Positions 18,602 to 26,950 of a stretch of 64,000 bases of DNA are shown in pieces (positions within the stretch are counted from its first letter, which is position 1; each line of letters opens with the position of its first letter). Made by a program: the position numbers and the translations under genes. The notes beneath the pieces were generated by a model. It did not search any database. It was not told the DNA's origin and saw only the letters and a list, made by a program, of their open reading frames with translations. Source of the stretch: Arcanobacterium_A bovis (lineage in GTDB: Bacteria; Actinomycetota; Actinomycetes; Actinomycetales; Actinomycetaceae); assembly GCF_042655305.1 (NCBI RefSeq), contig NZ_JBHSLR010000005.1. The stretch is one strand, 5' to 3'.

Positions 18602-19342
18602 TCATTTTCGAGCTACGAGCGTATTGGAGGCCTGCGCCACAGGGCGCATAATCATTGAGTCAATATTAATATGCACAGGCAGAGAAACTGCCCACCGCAC
18701 CGCCTCAGCCACATCTTCAGCCACGAGCGGATGCTCCACCCCTTCATAAACCTTCTCCGCAGCTTGCGCATCGCCACGCAGGCGGTTGAGGGAAAACTCT
18801 TCAGTTTTCACCATCCCTGGCGCAATGTCGATAATACGAACCGGCTCACCAACGAGTTCAAGTCGCAATGTAGCTGGGATTTGACGTTCTGCATGCTTAG
18901 CGGCCACATAACCGCCACCGCCTGGATACGTGGCGTGCCCCGCCGTCGACGAAATAAAGACGATATCGCCACCGTTTTCCCGCATATACGGCAGAACAAG
19001 CTGGGTAACTCGCAGCGTGCCAAGCACATTGATTTCGTACATTCGCTGCCAATCGGCCACTTTTCCATCAGACACCGAATCCACACCAAGCGCACCACCT
19101 GCACAATTGACGAGCACATCAATTGGGCCAGTCTCGCTGATGAAGTCAGATATTTTCGCAATACCTTCATCGGTCGTAAAATCAGCACTTACATAGGTAG
19201 CGCCGCAACGATCGGTAAGCTCACGCAAGCGGTCCTCACGCCGTGCGGTAGCGACGACGTCGTACCCCGCCGCACACAACGAACGCACAATCGCAGCGCC
19301 AATTCCGGTAGAAGCCCCTGTTACGAGTGCCCGTTTTGCCAT
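18602..19342 (-). CDS. Short-chain dehydrogenase/reductase
   Basis: A 246-residue NAD(P)-dependent SDR oxidoreductase. The nucleotide-binding motif is TGASTGIGAAIVRSL, followed by an Arg pair (ATARREDRL) that suggests NADP(H), the NCAGG motif, a Ser in VFISSTAGHATYPGGGGYVAAKHA and the catalytic YxxxK (YVAAK). The last part resembles the YdfG-type serine/3-hydroxy acid dehydrogenases (PGMVKTEEFSLNRLRGD). The substrate remains open. The start at 19342 has GGAAGGA eight bases upstream; the frame extends 14 codons further without a better site. It is transcribed away from proC. Confidence 0.86.
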   Translation of the reverse strand: MAKRALVTGASTGIGAAIVRSLCAAGYDVVATARREDRLRELTDRCGATYVSADFTTDEGIAKISDFISETGPIDVLVNCAGGALGVDSVSDGKVADWQRMYEINVLGTLRVTQLVLPYMRENGGDIVFISSTAGHATYPGGGGYVAAKHAERQIPATLRLELVGEPVRIIDIAPGMVKTEEFSLNRLRGDAQAAEKVYEGVEHPLVAEDVAEAVRWAVSLPVHINIDSMIMRPVAQASNTLVARK

Positions 19343-19511
19343 TTCGTTCCTTCCGCTGCGGTCAATTGTTTCGCTACTTATCATCGTAACCTCACTCTTG
19401 GCGTTTCACAGCACAAGGCTTCAATTTGAGAGAAAAATTAGTAGAGTTGAGATTAGATTGTGCAATTGCACCACTCACAAAGCAATCACAACATGCAGTA
19501 CAGGAGGAATG

Positions 19512-20333
19512 ATGCTCGGTTTCATTGGGGTTGGCTCTATGGGAGGCGCAATTTTGCGGGGCGTACTCAAAGCCGGAACGGTTAGCGCTTCGGAAGTAGT
19601 CATCACGCGCAAAGATACCGCCAAAGCTGAGCAGCTGTGCCAAGAACTTGGAGTTAGCTTCGCCCAGTCAAACCGTGACCTCGTGGAAAAAACTGGTGAG
19701 AACGGCGTCATTATTGTGGCGGTAAAGCCGTACCAAATGGCCGAAGTAATCGAAGAGATTGCACCTGTGGCAAGGAATAACGGAAGCATTCTGATGTCAG
19801 TTGCAGCTGGAACGTCTCTTGCGAGCCTCGAAACAGCGGCAGGAACAGGGCAGAAAATCGTGCGAACCATGCCAAATGTCGCTTCTTCAATTTCAGCAGG
19901 AATGACGGCGGTGTGCCCCAATTCGAATGTATCAGCCGAGGAACTGACCAAAATCGTGCAAATTTTCGAGTCCGTGGGCGAGGTCGCAACCATTGCTGAA
20001 AAAGACTTTTCAGCCTTTTCTGCGCTTGCCGGATGCTCCCCCGCCTGGACGTTTACCTACATTGATGCACTTTCACGCGGCGGAGTTGCGGCAGGATTGC
20101 GAAAGGATGAATCCTTGCGAGTTGCCGCGCAGGCAGTGCTTGGTGCAGCTCAATTAGTTCTCAATAATCTCGACGACGTGCGCCCGCAAGCCTTAGTCGA
20201 TACTGTCACCTCACCCGGCGGCACTACAATCGCTGGATTGATCGCCATGGAAAAAGCGGGTTTCAGCTCTGCAGTAGTGGCTGGAGTTGAGGGAGCAATT
20301 TCACGCGATGTGGAGATTTCTCGCGGTAAGTAA
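19512..20333 (+). CDS. proC: Pyrroline-5-carboxylate reductase
   Basis: ProC reduces pyrroline-5-carboxylate to proline with NADPH. The N-terminal Rossmann motif is LGFIGVGSMGGAILRG, followed by VKPYQMAEVIEEI, the MPNVASSISAGMTAV segment and the C-terminal signature TVTSPGGTTIAGLIAMEKAGF. The ATG at 19512 is chosen because AGGAGG lies four bases upstream; another ATG directly before it is too close, and the open frame extends far upstream over non-coding DNA. The product is 273 residues, normal for the family. It is monocistronic and complements putA elsewhere in the window for proline cycling. Confidence 0.94.
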   Translation: MLGFIGVGSMGGAILRGVLKAGTVSASEVVITRKDTAKAEQLCQELGVSFAQSNRDLVEKTGENGVIIVAVKPYQMAEVIEEIAPVARNNGSILMSVAAGTSLASLETAAGTGQKIVRTMPNVASSISAGMTAVCPNSNVSAEELTKIVQIFESVGEVATIAEKDFSAFSALAGCSPAWTFTYIDALSRGGVAAGLRKDESLRVAAQAVLGAAQLVLNNLDDVRPQALVDTVTSPGGTTIAGLIAMEKAGFSSAVVAGVEGAISRDVEISRGK

Positions 20334-20504
20334 AAACTGCATTTTTGCTCTTTTAGCTGGAGGAATACCATCAGTTAAATTATCGTTACTCTCGGTTTTA
20401 TAAAACTTGCAGTATTAGTTTTTCAAATTTGCTTCGCAACGGCACAAAAACGTTCTATATTTGAATAGTAAGTCACCAACGGTTTCTACAAAGGAGTTGA
20501 AGAC

Positions 20505-21620
20505 ATGATCATTGGTGTACCCAAAGAAATAAAGAACAACGAATTCCGCGTTGCACTCACCCCACAAGGTGCCGATGCCCTAGTAAAGCACGGACACACC
20601 GTGTATGTGCAGGCAGGAGCAGGTGAAGGCTCGTCGATTTCCGACGACGAATACATGGCTGCTGGTGCGAAGCTTCTTCCTACTGCTGAAGAAGTATGGG
20701 CAACTGCGGATATGATCATGAAGGTCAAAGAACCAATCGAGCCTGAGTATGAACTGATGCGCGAAGGACAGGTGCTGTTCACGTATCTCCATTTGGCTGC
20801 CGATCGCCCACTCACTGAGAAGCTACTCGAAAAGAAGGTCACTTCGATTGCATACGAAACGGTTCAGACCGATAAAGGTGGCCTGCCGCTCCTTTCGCCG
20901 ATGTCCGAAGTTGCCGGTCGTCTATCGGCTCAGGTGGCCGCTAATCTTCTCATGAAGTCTGAGGGAGGCCGCGGAATCCTCATGGGTGGCACAGCCGGAA
21001 CTGCTCGAGCAAAGACAGTTGTACTCGGTGGTGGAACCGCTGGTTACGAAGCCGCAAAGGTTGCCGCTGGAATGGGATCACGCGTGACGGTATTCGACGT
21101 CAATATTGAACGCCTCATGTACCTAGAAGATGTAAATCGCGACGAAATCGATACTGCATACTCTACCCCGCTCGCAGTTGCCGAGGCACTTAAGGATGCC
21201 GATGTTGTGATTGGCTCGGTGCTTATTCCAGGAGCACGCGCACCGCATCTCGTAACCAATGACATGGTTGCGGGCATGAAACCAGGTTCGGTGCTTGTCG
21301 ATATTGCTATCGATCAAGGTGGATGCTTCGAAGATTCACACCCAACCACGCATGCCGATCCAACCTTCACGGTACACAACTCGACCTTCTACTGCGTTGC
21401 TAATATGCCAGGCGTTATGCCACGCACTTCCACCTACGCCCTAACCAACGCCACCATGCGCTATGCGCTCCTGCTGGCAGACAAAGGCTGGAAGACCGCT
21501 CTCTCGGAACGCACTGATCTTTTACGCGGCTTGACTACTCACAACGGCGATCTGTATTGCGAAAGCGTTGCAGCTGCATTTGGTCTTGATTCCAAGAACC
21601 CATCTGAAGCAATTGCTTAA
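20505..21620 (+). CDS. ald: Alanine dehydrogenase
   Basis: Ald interconverts alanine and pyruvate plus ammonia with NAD. The 371-residue protein starts with the conserved MIIGVPKEIKNNEFRVALTP and includes the substrate-binding VKVKEP-like segment MIMKVKEPIEPEYELM. It also has the NAD fold with VLGGGTAGYEAAKVAAGMG and the MPGVMPRTSTYALTNAT C-terminal segment. A strong Shine-Dalgarno (AAAGGAG) precedes the ATG by nine bases. It is alone between proC and the sugar transporter and followed by a long perfect hairpin. Length and motifs are typical. Confidence 0.96.
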   Translation: MIIGVPKEIKNNEFRVALTPQGADALVKHGHTVYVQAGAGEGSSISDDEYMAAGAKLLPTAEEVWATADMIMKVKEPIEPEYELMREGQVLFTYLHLAADRPLTEKLLEKKVTSIAYETVQTDKGGLPLLSPMSEVAGRLSAQVAANLLMKSEGGRGILMGGTAGTARAKTVVLGGGTAGYEAAKVAAGMGSRVTVFDVNIERLMYLEDVNRDEIDTAYSTPLAVAEALKDADVVIGSVLIPGARAPHLVTNDMVAGMKPGSVLVDIAIDQGGCFEDSHPTTHADPTFTVHNSTFYCVANMPGVMPRTSTYALTNATMRYALLLADKGWKTALSERTDLLRGLTTHNGDLYCESVAAAFGLDSKNPSEAIA

Positions 21621-21672
21621 CACGGTTTGATCTAATCGAGATCGCCCAATCTACTGCATCTCAATGCACGCC

Positions 21673-21718
21673 GGTGGCGTATTGAGAACGATGCCCCTTT
21701 CGTTCTCAATACGCCACC
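21673..21718 (+). terminator. Long perfect hairpin after ald
   Basis: Arms of 19 bp (GGTGGCGTATTGAGAACGA) around an 8-base loop, 53 bp beyond the ald stop. There is no U-tract on the plus strand. Confidence 0.75.
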
Positions 21719-21905
21719 CTCTCTGTCCATATCCCTAGTCCTAAGTACCCAAAACATGGCTTTTTGAGAAATTTTTGTGTTATTTATTTTGAAAGAAAAA
21801 TCAAACCTATTACGAAGCGCGAATGAATTTCTCTTGCATGCCGTTTCAGAGTCTCGAACATTTTCATTCATTTTCAAGGAAATTTATTTGCAATATTTTT
21901 CAAAG

Positions 21906-21925
21906 TTTTTGCAATCTTGCAAAAA
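21906..21925 (+). promoter_or_regulatory. 20-bp palindrome upstream of the sugar ABC operon
   Basis: TTTTTGCAA-TC-TTGCAAAAA, a perfect 9-2-9 inverted repeat about 130 bp before gguA. It looks like an operator for a dimeric regulator. A related half site (ATTTGCAATATTTTTCAAAG) lies just upstream. The regulator is not encoded nearby. Confidence 0.5.
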
Positions 21926-21975
21926 TGGTAGCTGCGCGGCCCTAAAATGCGCCCTTGTTGCAATACAAAGTCAAA

Positions 21976-22003
21976 TTGACGACGTCTCGACCGTGTGTAA
22001 AGA
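21976..22003 (+). promoter_or_regulatory. Candidate promoter of the sugar ABC operon
   Basis: TTGACG (21976-21981) and TAAAGA (21998-22003) are separated by 16 bp and place transcription start near 22010, on the second palindrome. Confidence 0.4.
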
Positions 22004-22009
22004 TAAAGC

Positions 22010-22029
22010 CGTTATCTGGGCAGATAACG
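22010..22029 (+). promoter_or_regulatory. Second 20-bp palindrome at the predicted transcription start
   Basis: CGTTATCTG-GG-CAGATAACG is another perfect 9-2-9 inverted repeat, just after the predicted -10 box and 25 bp before the gguA start. Its position fits a repressor operator. Confidence 0.5.
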
Positions 22030-22053
22030 ACAAAGATGTCATTGGAGGACACA

Positions 22054-23619
22054 GTGAATTCGACTGCCGAGAATCCCATCATTCTAGAGATGCGCTCCAT
22101 CTCGAAAGAGTTTCCGGGGGTTCGTGCACTTGACCACGTAACGTTCCAAGTTACTAAGGGAAGCATCCATTCCCTGTGTGGCGAGAACGGCGCGGGAAAG
22201 TCTACGTTGATGAAGGTACTCTCAGGCGTGTGGCCACACGGCACATACTCGGGAGATATCGTCTACGAAGGCGAAGTGTGCCAGTTTAAGAACATCCGCG
22301 ACTCAGAATCACGCGGAATCGTGATTATCCACCAGGAGCTTGCACTTATTCCTGAGCTTTCTATTGCCGAAAATATCTTCCTCGGCAGTGAAATCAAGAG
22401 TGGCATGAGCATCGACTGGGTTGAGACCCGTAAACGCGCCCGCCTACTCTTGGCGGAGGTAGGTCTCGACGATGATCCAGATACACCAGTCAAAGAACTC
22501 GGTGTTGGCAAGCAGCAACTTGTTGAGATCGCCAAGGCCCTATCGAAGAACGTTAAGCTTCTCATCCTCGACGAACCAACCTCAGCCTTGAATGAAGAGG
22601 AATCTGCTCATCTGCTTGACCTCATGATTAAGCAGCGCGAGCGTGGCGTTTCGCAGATCATGATTTCGCATAAGCTTAACGAAATCGCAGCTGTTTCGGA
22701 TCACATCACGGTTATTCGCGATGGTAAAACGATCGAAACTATGTCGATTCACGACGGCGATGTGGACGAAGACCGCATCATCCGTTCGATGGTGGGTCGC
22801 CCGCTCGACAACCGCTTCCCAGACCGCGATCCAAAGATTGGCGACGTCGTCTTTGAAGTGCGCAACTGGAATGTTCGCCACCCCGTGAACACAGAACGCT
22901 TCATTTGCAAAAATGAATCTTTTAACGTTCGTGCCGGTGAAGTAGTCGGACTTGCTGGTCTCATGGGCGCAGGACGCACCGAATTGGCGCGGTCGATTTT
23001 CGGACGTTCCTACGGCATTTTTGAGAGCGGTCAAATCTTTATTGATGGCAAGGAAGTGACGATCAAGTCAGTTCCACAAGCTATCGCCGCTGGTCTTGCT
23101 TATCTGCCGGAAGACCGCAAGGTTCAGGGCCTGAACCTCCTTGACGATATTAAAGGTCAAACCGTTTCGGCGAAGTACAAGAAAGCCACCCACGGCGGTG
23201 TCGCAATCGACTGGCAGCATGTTCGTGAGATAACCGAAGAATATCGCCGCGATTTGCGTATCAAGACACCATCAATTGATACCGGCGTGGCCACACTCTC
23301 CGGCGGAAATATGCAAAAAGTTGTGCTCGGTAAATGGATGTACACCGATCCACGCGTCCTTATCCTTGATGAGCCTACCCGTGGCATCGATGTTGGCGCC
23401 AAGTTCGAGATCTACACACTCATTGCAAAACTTGCTCAGGCAGGAATGGCAGTGATCGTGATTTCTTCTGAACTACCCGAGCTTCTCGGTATCACCGATC
23501 GTGTTTACACCATTTTCGAAGGTGAAATCACTGGCTCGGTTCCAACCAGCGAGGCAGATCAGGAAACTCTGATGCGCCTCATGAACCCCACGTCGTCTAA
23601 ATCCAATCCAAGAAAGTAG
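22054..23619 (+). CDS. gguA: Multiple-monosaccharide ABC transporter ATPase (GguA/MmsA type)
   Basis: The tandem ATPase of a CUT2-family sugar importer. The first ABC domain has Walker A CGENGAGKSTLMK, signature-region LGVGKQQLVEIAKAL and LLILDEPTSALNEEE. The second has the degenerate Walker A GLMGAGRTELA, signature LSGGNMQKVVLGKW and DEPTRGIDVGAK. I chose the GTG at 22054, giving 521 residues, because GGAGGA lies four bases upstream; an in-frame ATG at 22036 lacks a Shine-Dalgarno. The permease follows after 9 bp and the binding protein after that. The gguA-gguB-chvE naming follows the binding protein's ChvE-like sequence. Confidence 0.9.
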   Translation: MNSTAENPIILEMRSISKEFPGVRALDHVTFQVTKGSIHSLCGENGAGKSTLMKVLSGVWPHGTYSGDIVYEGEVCQFKNIRDSESRGIVIIHQELALIPELSIAENIFLGSEIKSGMSIDWVETRKRARLLLAEVGLDDDPDTPVKELGVGKQQLVEIAKALSKNVKLLILDEPTSALNEEESAHLLDLMIKQRERGVSQIMISHKLNEIAAVSDHITVIRDGKTIETMSIHDGDVDEDRIIRSMVGRPLDNRFPDRDPKIGDVVFEVRNWNVRHPVNTERFICKNESFNVRAGEVVGLAGLMGAGRTELARSIFGRSYGIFESGQIFIDGKEVTIKSVPQAIAAGLAYLPEDRKVQGLNLLDDIKGQTVSAKYKKATHGGVAIDWQHVREITEEYRRDLRIKTPSIDTGVATLSGGNMQKVVLGKWMYTDPRVLILDEPTRGIDVGAKFEIYTLIAKLAQAGMAVIVISSELPELLGITDRVYTIFEGEITGSVPTSEADQETLMRLMNPTSSKSNPRK

Positions 23620-23628
23620 TTACCAAAG

Positions 23629-24891
23629 ATGATGAGTTCAATTAAACAATTGCTGGGTGGTAATCTACGCCAGCTGACCATGGTTTTGGTCCTTGTTCTG
23701 GAAGTTCTTTTCTTCAATTGGAAAACTGGCGGTACCGTTATATCGGCGCAGAACCTGCAGAACGTGATTTCTGGAAACGCCTACGTGCTGATCTTGGCTA
23801 TGGGCATGGTACTCGTTATTATTGCTGGTCACATCGACCTGTCTGTCGGTTCGGTCGCCGCTGTGGTTGGAATCGTTCTTGCAATTATGACGACGGTGAA
23901 CGGCATGCCGTGGTACCTCGGCTTGCTTATTGCTATCGGTTGTGGCGTTCTTGCTGGTATCTGGAACGGCTTCTGGGTGTCAATGATCGGTGTTCCAGCC
24001 TTCGTGGTAACACTTGCCGGCATGCTCTTCTTCCGTGGTTTGAATCAGTGGATTGGAAAATCCACCTCGATCCCAGTTCCAGAACAAATCAAGTTCCTCG
24101 GTTCTGGCTACATGAACTGGCTTCCACCTCTGAGCTTTGGAAACTGGATCGTCAACACTGAAACGATTATTCTCGCCGTACTCGCAACAATCGTTACCGC
24201 AATTCTCAAGCTTCGTCGTCGCGTACGCCTTACTAAGGCAGGTGCTGAGGTGAACCCAACGTGGGTATTCATCGCACAGCTTGTGTTCATTGGCGTCGCT
24301 ATCATTGGTCTCGGTTGGGTCTTTGCAACTGGACGTCCAGGAACTTCTTTCCCAATTTCGGGCTTAATTGTGGTAGCACTCTTCCTCATCTACAACTTCC
24401 TTGCTCGTAATACCCCGCTCGGACGCGGCGTCTACGCCGTCGGTGGAAACCGTACCGCAGCAGCTCTCACTGGCATTTCAGTGCGTCGAATTAACTTTTT
24501 CGTTATGTTTAACTCTGCGCTCTTGGCTTCGATCGCGGCAGTTGTGTTCGTGGGGCGCTCAAACGCTTCTACGCCATTTGACGGTCAGAACTGGGAACTT
24601 GATGCTATTGCATCCGTGTTCATCGGTGGCGCTTCTGTGTGGGGCGGTATTGGAACACTCGGTGGAACCATGGTTGGCGCTATGGTTATGGCATTCTTGA
24701 ACAACGGCCTCCAGCTTCTCGGCGCAGGCGCCCACGTAACCTCAATGGTCAAGGGACTTGTGCTCCTAGCAGCGGTAGCATTCGACGTTATCTCCAAGAT
24801 GCAAGGTCGTCCATCAATTATTGGTACAATTACCAAATCATTCAAAAAAGACAAAGAATCGGCTGAACAGCCAAACCCTGTTCAAGCCTAG
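23629..24891 (+). CDS. gguB: Sugar ABC transporter permease (GguB/MmsB type)
   Basis: The membrane subunit of the CUT2 sugar importer. The 420-residue protein has about ten hydrophobic segments and the conserved GMVLVIIAGHIDLSVGSVAAVVG motif region of this family near residues 60-80. Later motifs are GVYAVGGNRTAAALTGI and AIASVFIGGASVWGGIGTLGGTMVGA. It is longer than RbsC (about 320) because of an insert of charged residues and extra helices around 185-250, as in other GguB proteins. It starts 9 bp after gguA and is followed by three hairpins before the binding-protein gene. Confidence 0.9.
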   Translation: MMSSIKQLLGGNLRQLTMVLVLVLEVLFFNWKTGGTVISAQNLQNVISGNAYVLILAMGMVLVIIAGHIDLSVGSVAAVVGIVLAIMTTVNGMPWYLGLLIAIGCGVLAGIWNGFWVSMIGVPAFVVTLAGMLFFRGLNQWIGKSTSIPVPEQIKFLGSGYMNWLPPLSFGNWIVNTETIILAVLATIVTAILKLRRRVRLTKAGAEVNPTWVFIAQLVFIGVAIIGLGWVFATGRPGTSFPISGLIVVALFLIYNFLARNTPLGRGVYAVGGNRTAAALTGISVRRINFFVMFNSALLASIAAVVFVGRSNASTPFDGQNWELDAIASVFIGGASVWGGIGTLGGTMVGAMVMAFLNNGLQLLGAGAHVTSMVKGLVLLAAVAFDVISKMQGRPSIIGTITKSFKKDKESAEQPNPVQA

Positions 24892-24912
24892 CGCCTAAGC
24901 GCACACTAAAGA

Positions 24913-24960
24913 CTGCGGCTTCGGCCGTAGAGCGATGTCGCTCTAACCTGGGGCACCAGG
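24913..24960 (+). repeat. Three tandem hairpins between gguB and chvE
   Basis: Consecutive hairpins: CTGCGGC-TTCG-GCCGTAG (24913-24930), AGAGCGA-TG-TCGCTCT (24929-24944) and CCTGG-GGCA-CCAGG (24947-24960). None has a U-tract. They probably protect the downstream part of the mRNA or act as a partial stop, allowing the binding protein to be made in excess over the membrane subunits. Confidence 0.65.
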
Positions 24961-24984
24961 ACTAAACAACAAGTGAGGTAAAAA

Positions 24985-26100
24985 ATGCGAATGATCAAAA
25001 AGATCGCTGCAATTGGTGCAGTTGCAGCCCTATCACTATCAGCTTGCTCTGGCAATGCTGGTGACAAGTCCGATAGCAAGGCAGAGAAGTCTGGCGGAAC
25101 TGATATCGGCGTTTCCCTTCCACAGAAGACCTCAGAGAACTGGGTTGAAGCAGAAAACTACTTCAAGGAACTCTGTGAAGCATCGAATCTCAAGTGTGAT
25201 GTGCAGTTCGCCAACGACGGCGTTCCACAGCAGCAGCAGCAGCTCGATGCAATGATCACCAACGGAGCTAAGGTTCTCATCATTGGCGCAGTTGACGGAA
25301 GCTCCCTTGGAACTCAGCTTCAGAAAGCTGCCGATGCCAAGATTCCAGTGATCGCATACGATCGTCTTCTTCTTGAGACAAAGAACATTGACTACTACGT
25401 TGCATACGACAACTTCGGTGTTGGCGTGAAGCAGGGCGAGGCACTGCTCAAGGGTCTCGAGGCCAAGAAGGCTGGCGGTCCATGGAACATCGAGCTCATC
25501 GCAGGTTCGAACGATGACTCGAACTCCGCAAAGTTCTTCGATGGCGCAATGTCTATTCTCAAGCCAGAGATTGACGCTGGCAAGGTTAAGGTCGTTTCAG
25601 GACAGATGAAGCGTGAAGAGGCTGCAACCCAGGGATGGAAGCCAGAGAACGCACAGACCCGCATGGATGCAATCCTTACCCAGCACTACCAGGGTTCGGC
25701 AGTTCCAGATGGTATCCTCTCCCCTAACGATACCCTCGCACGTGCTGCTCTTACATCAGTGCAGCAGGCAGGCAAGTCGCCACTTCCAGTTGTAACTGGT
25801 CAGGATTCCGAGCTTGAGTCGCTGAAGTGGATCATGGAAGGCAAGCAGTACTCCACCATTTCGAAGCCGACCAAGCCACTTGTTGAGAACGTTGTAGCAC
25901 TTGCCAAGGAGCTTATTGCTGGCAAGAAGGACATCAAGGAACTCAACGGAATCAAGGTTGACGCCAAGCAGTACAACAACAAGGTGAAGGATGTTCCAGC
26001 ATTCCTCCTTGAGCCAAAGGTTGCAACCAAGGATAACGCTGCTGAGGTTTACAAGGATGAACCAACGAAGCTAGAAGCCGTTAAGAGCGCAACCAAGTAA
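24985..26100 (+). CDS. chvE: ChvE-type sugar-binding lipoprotein
   Basis: The extracytoplasmic sugar receptor of the transporter. A lipoprotein signal peptide ends in the lipobox LSAC with Cys21, so the mature protein is anchored to the membrane by a lipid. The body is a periplasmic-binding-protein family 1 fold: NYFKELCEASNLKCDVQFANDG, MITNGAKVLIIGAVDGSSL, VIAYDRLLLETKNIDYYVAYDN and the family's VPDGILSPNDTLARAALTS. These segments resemble ChvE and other multiple-monosaccharide receptors. Codon choice is strongly biased (GCA, CTT and AAG), as in highly expressed genes. It lies after three hairpins and ends in a perfect terminator. Confidence 0.92.
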   Translation: MRMIKKIAAIGAVAALSLSACSGNAGDKSDSKAEKSGGTDIGVSLPQKTSENWVEAENYFKELCEASNLKCDVQFANDGVPQQQQQLDAMITNGAKVLIIGAVDGSSLGTQLQKAADAKIPVIAYDRLLLETKNIDYYVAYDNFGVGVKQGEALLKGLEAKKAGGPWNIELIAGSNDDSNSAKFFDGAMSILKPEIDAGKVKVVSGQMKREEAATQGWKPENAQTRMDAILTQHYQGSAVPDGILSPNDTLARAALTSVQQAGKSPLPVVTGQDSELESLKWIMEGKQYSTISKPTKPLVENVVALAKELIAGKKDIKELNGIKVDAKQYNNKVKDVPAFLLEPKVATKDNAAEVYKDEPTKLEAVKSATK

Positions 26101-26121
26101 TCTCTTAGAGATTACTTAATC

Positions 26122-26149
26122 GTGGGTCGCAGCGAAAGCTGCGACCCAC
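26122..26149 (+). terminator. Terminator of the sugar ABC operon
   Basis: Perfect 12-bp arms GTGGGTCGCAGC with a GAAA loop followed by TTTTG, 21 bp after the chvE stop. Confidence 0.88.
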
Positions 26150-26331
26150 TTTTGTGCCACCGAAACTGTACATGCATGATAGATACTTCGCAGTCACGTA
26201 TCTCCACCACGACTCCACGCTGAACATTGATAATAACCACGTGTCATTCACAAGTTGATAGCACTGCTCAGCAGTAGCCAACGATATTGAGGACTCACAC
26301 CGACAAACATTTTGATATACGCAAATAAAGC

Positions 26332-26367
26332 GCTGGGGTGGCAAGAATTTCTTCTTGCCACCCCAGC
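26332..26367 (-). terminator. Terminator of the six-gene operon
   Basis: Perfect 16-bp arms (GCTGGGGTGGCAAGAA) with a 4-base loop, followed on the minus strand by GCTTTATTTG. It lies 28 bp after the VOC gene stop. Bases 26150-26331 between the two terminators hold no gene that I can support. Confidence 0.85.
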
Positions 26368-26395
26368 TTCATCTTTTGAAGGAGACTAAAGACGA

Positions 26396-26950
26396 TTACA
26401 TATAGTAGGAGCCAAACTGAGCTTTCTTCATGACCCTACCTACAATATTCGATGCACAACCAAGAATCAGTCGATTTGCATGATAATCGATCAATTCGAT
26501 GAGGTTGCCATCGGGATCTTTCATGAAAGCCCAATGCGTACCGTTGTTGTACTGCACACCAGTGACAAACTCGACTCCCCTAGCTTCCAATTTACGCTTC
26601 CAAGCAGCGACATTGGATACCGAAATAGCAGCGTGCGAATAACCATTCTTCTGCCAATTCGTAGCTTGTCCTTCAATCTTTGGCGTGAACTCGAAAATTT
26701 CTAGCATCGCATTGCTATTCGTTCCGAGGAATCCAAGCCGAATGGACAGACCAGTTGTGCCGTAAAGACTTGCGAGTTTATTAGCGGTTTCGCCTTCGAT
26801 ACGTAGCTCGTTCACCAAGTGGAAATCAAACATGTCGTTGTACCACTTAACTGCCGCCTCAAAATCAGAAACGGTAACACCCACGTGATTCAGCCCGTGA
26901 TTGCGGCCTCGGGTCAAGAATGACTTGACTGCTTTTAGTACGTCATTCAT
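26396..26950 (-). CDS. VOC-family (glyoxalase/dioxygenase fold) protein
   Basis: A 184-residue protein of the vicinal oxygen chelate fold. The pattern GLNHVGVTVSDFEAAVKWYNDMF opens the first module, and TGVQYNNGTHWAFMKDPDGNLIELIDY closes the second, with metal-ligand candidates His (in NHVGVTV), His (in YSHAAISV) and Glu (in NLIELIDY). Families include glyoxalase I, epimerases, dioxygenases and fosfomycin-resistance enzymes, so the reaction is open. It is the last gene of the six-gene operon and overlaps the SCP2-like gene by four bases (ATGA). It could act on the product of the transketolase or aminotransferase. Confidence 0.85.
   Translation of the reverse strand: MNDVLKAVKSFLTRGRNHGLNHVGVTVSDFEAAVKWYNDMFDFHLVNELRIEGETANKLASLYGTTGLSIRLGFLGTNSNAMLEIFEFTPKIEGQATNWQKNGYSHAAISVSNVAAWKRKLEARGVEFVTGVQYNNGTHWAFMKDPDGNLIELIDYHANRLILGCASNIVGRVMKKAQFGSYYM

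Noticed and set aside
21777..22133. Plus-strand frame of 118 codons before gguA
   Set aside because: It runs through both palindromes and into gguA in another frame, without a Shine-Dalgarno.
26105..26344. Minus-strand frame of 79 codons between two terminators
   Set aside because: It overlaps both hairpins, and its residues show no domain.
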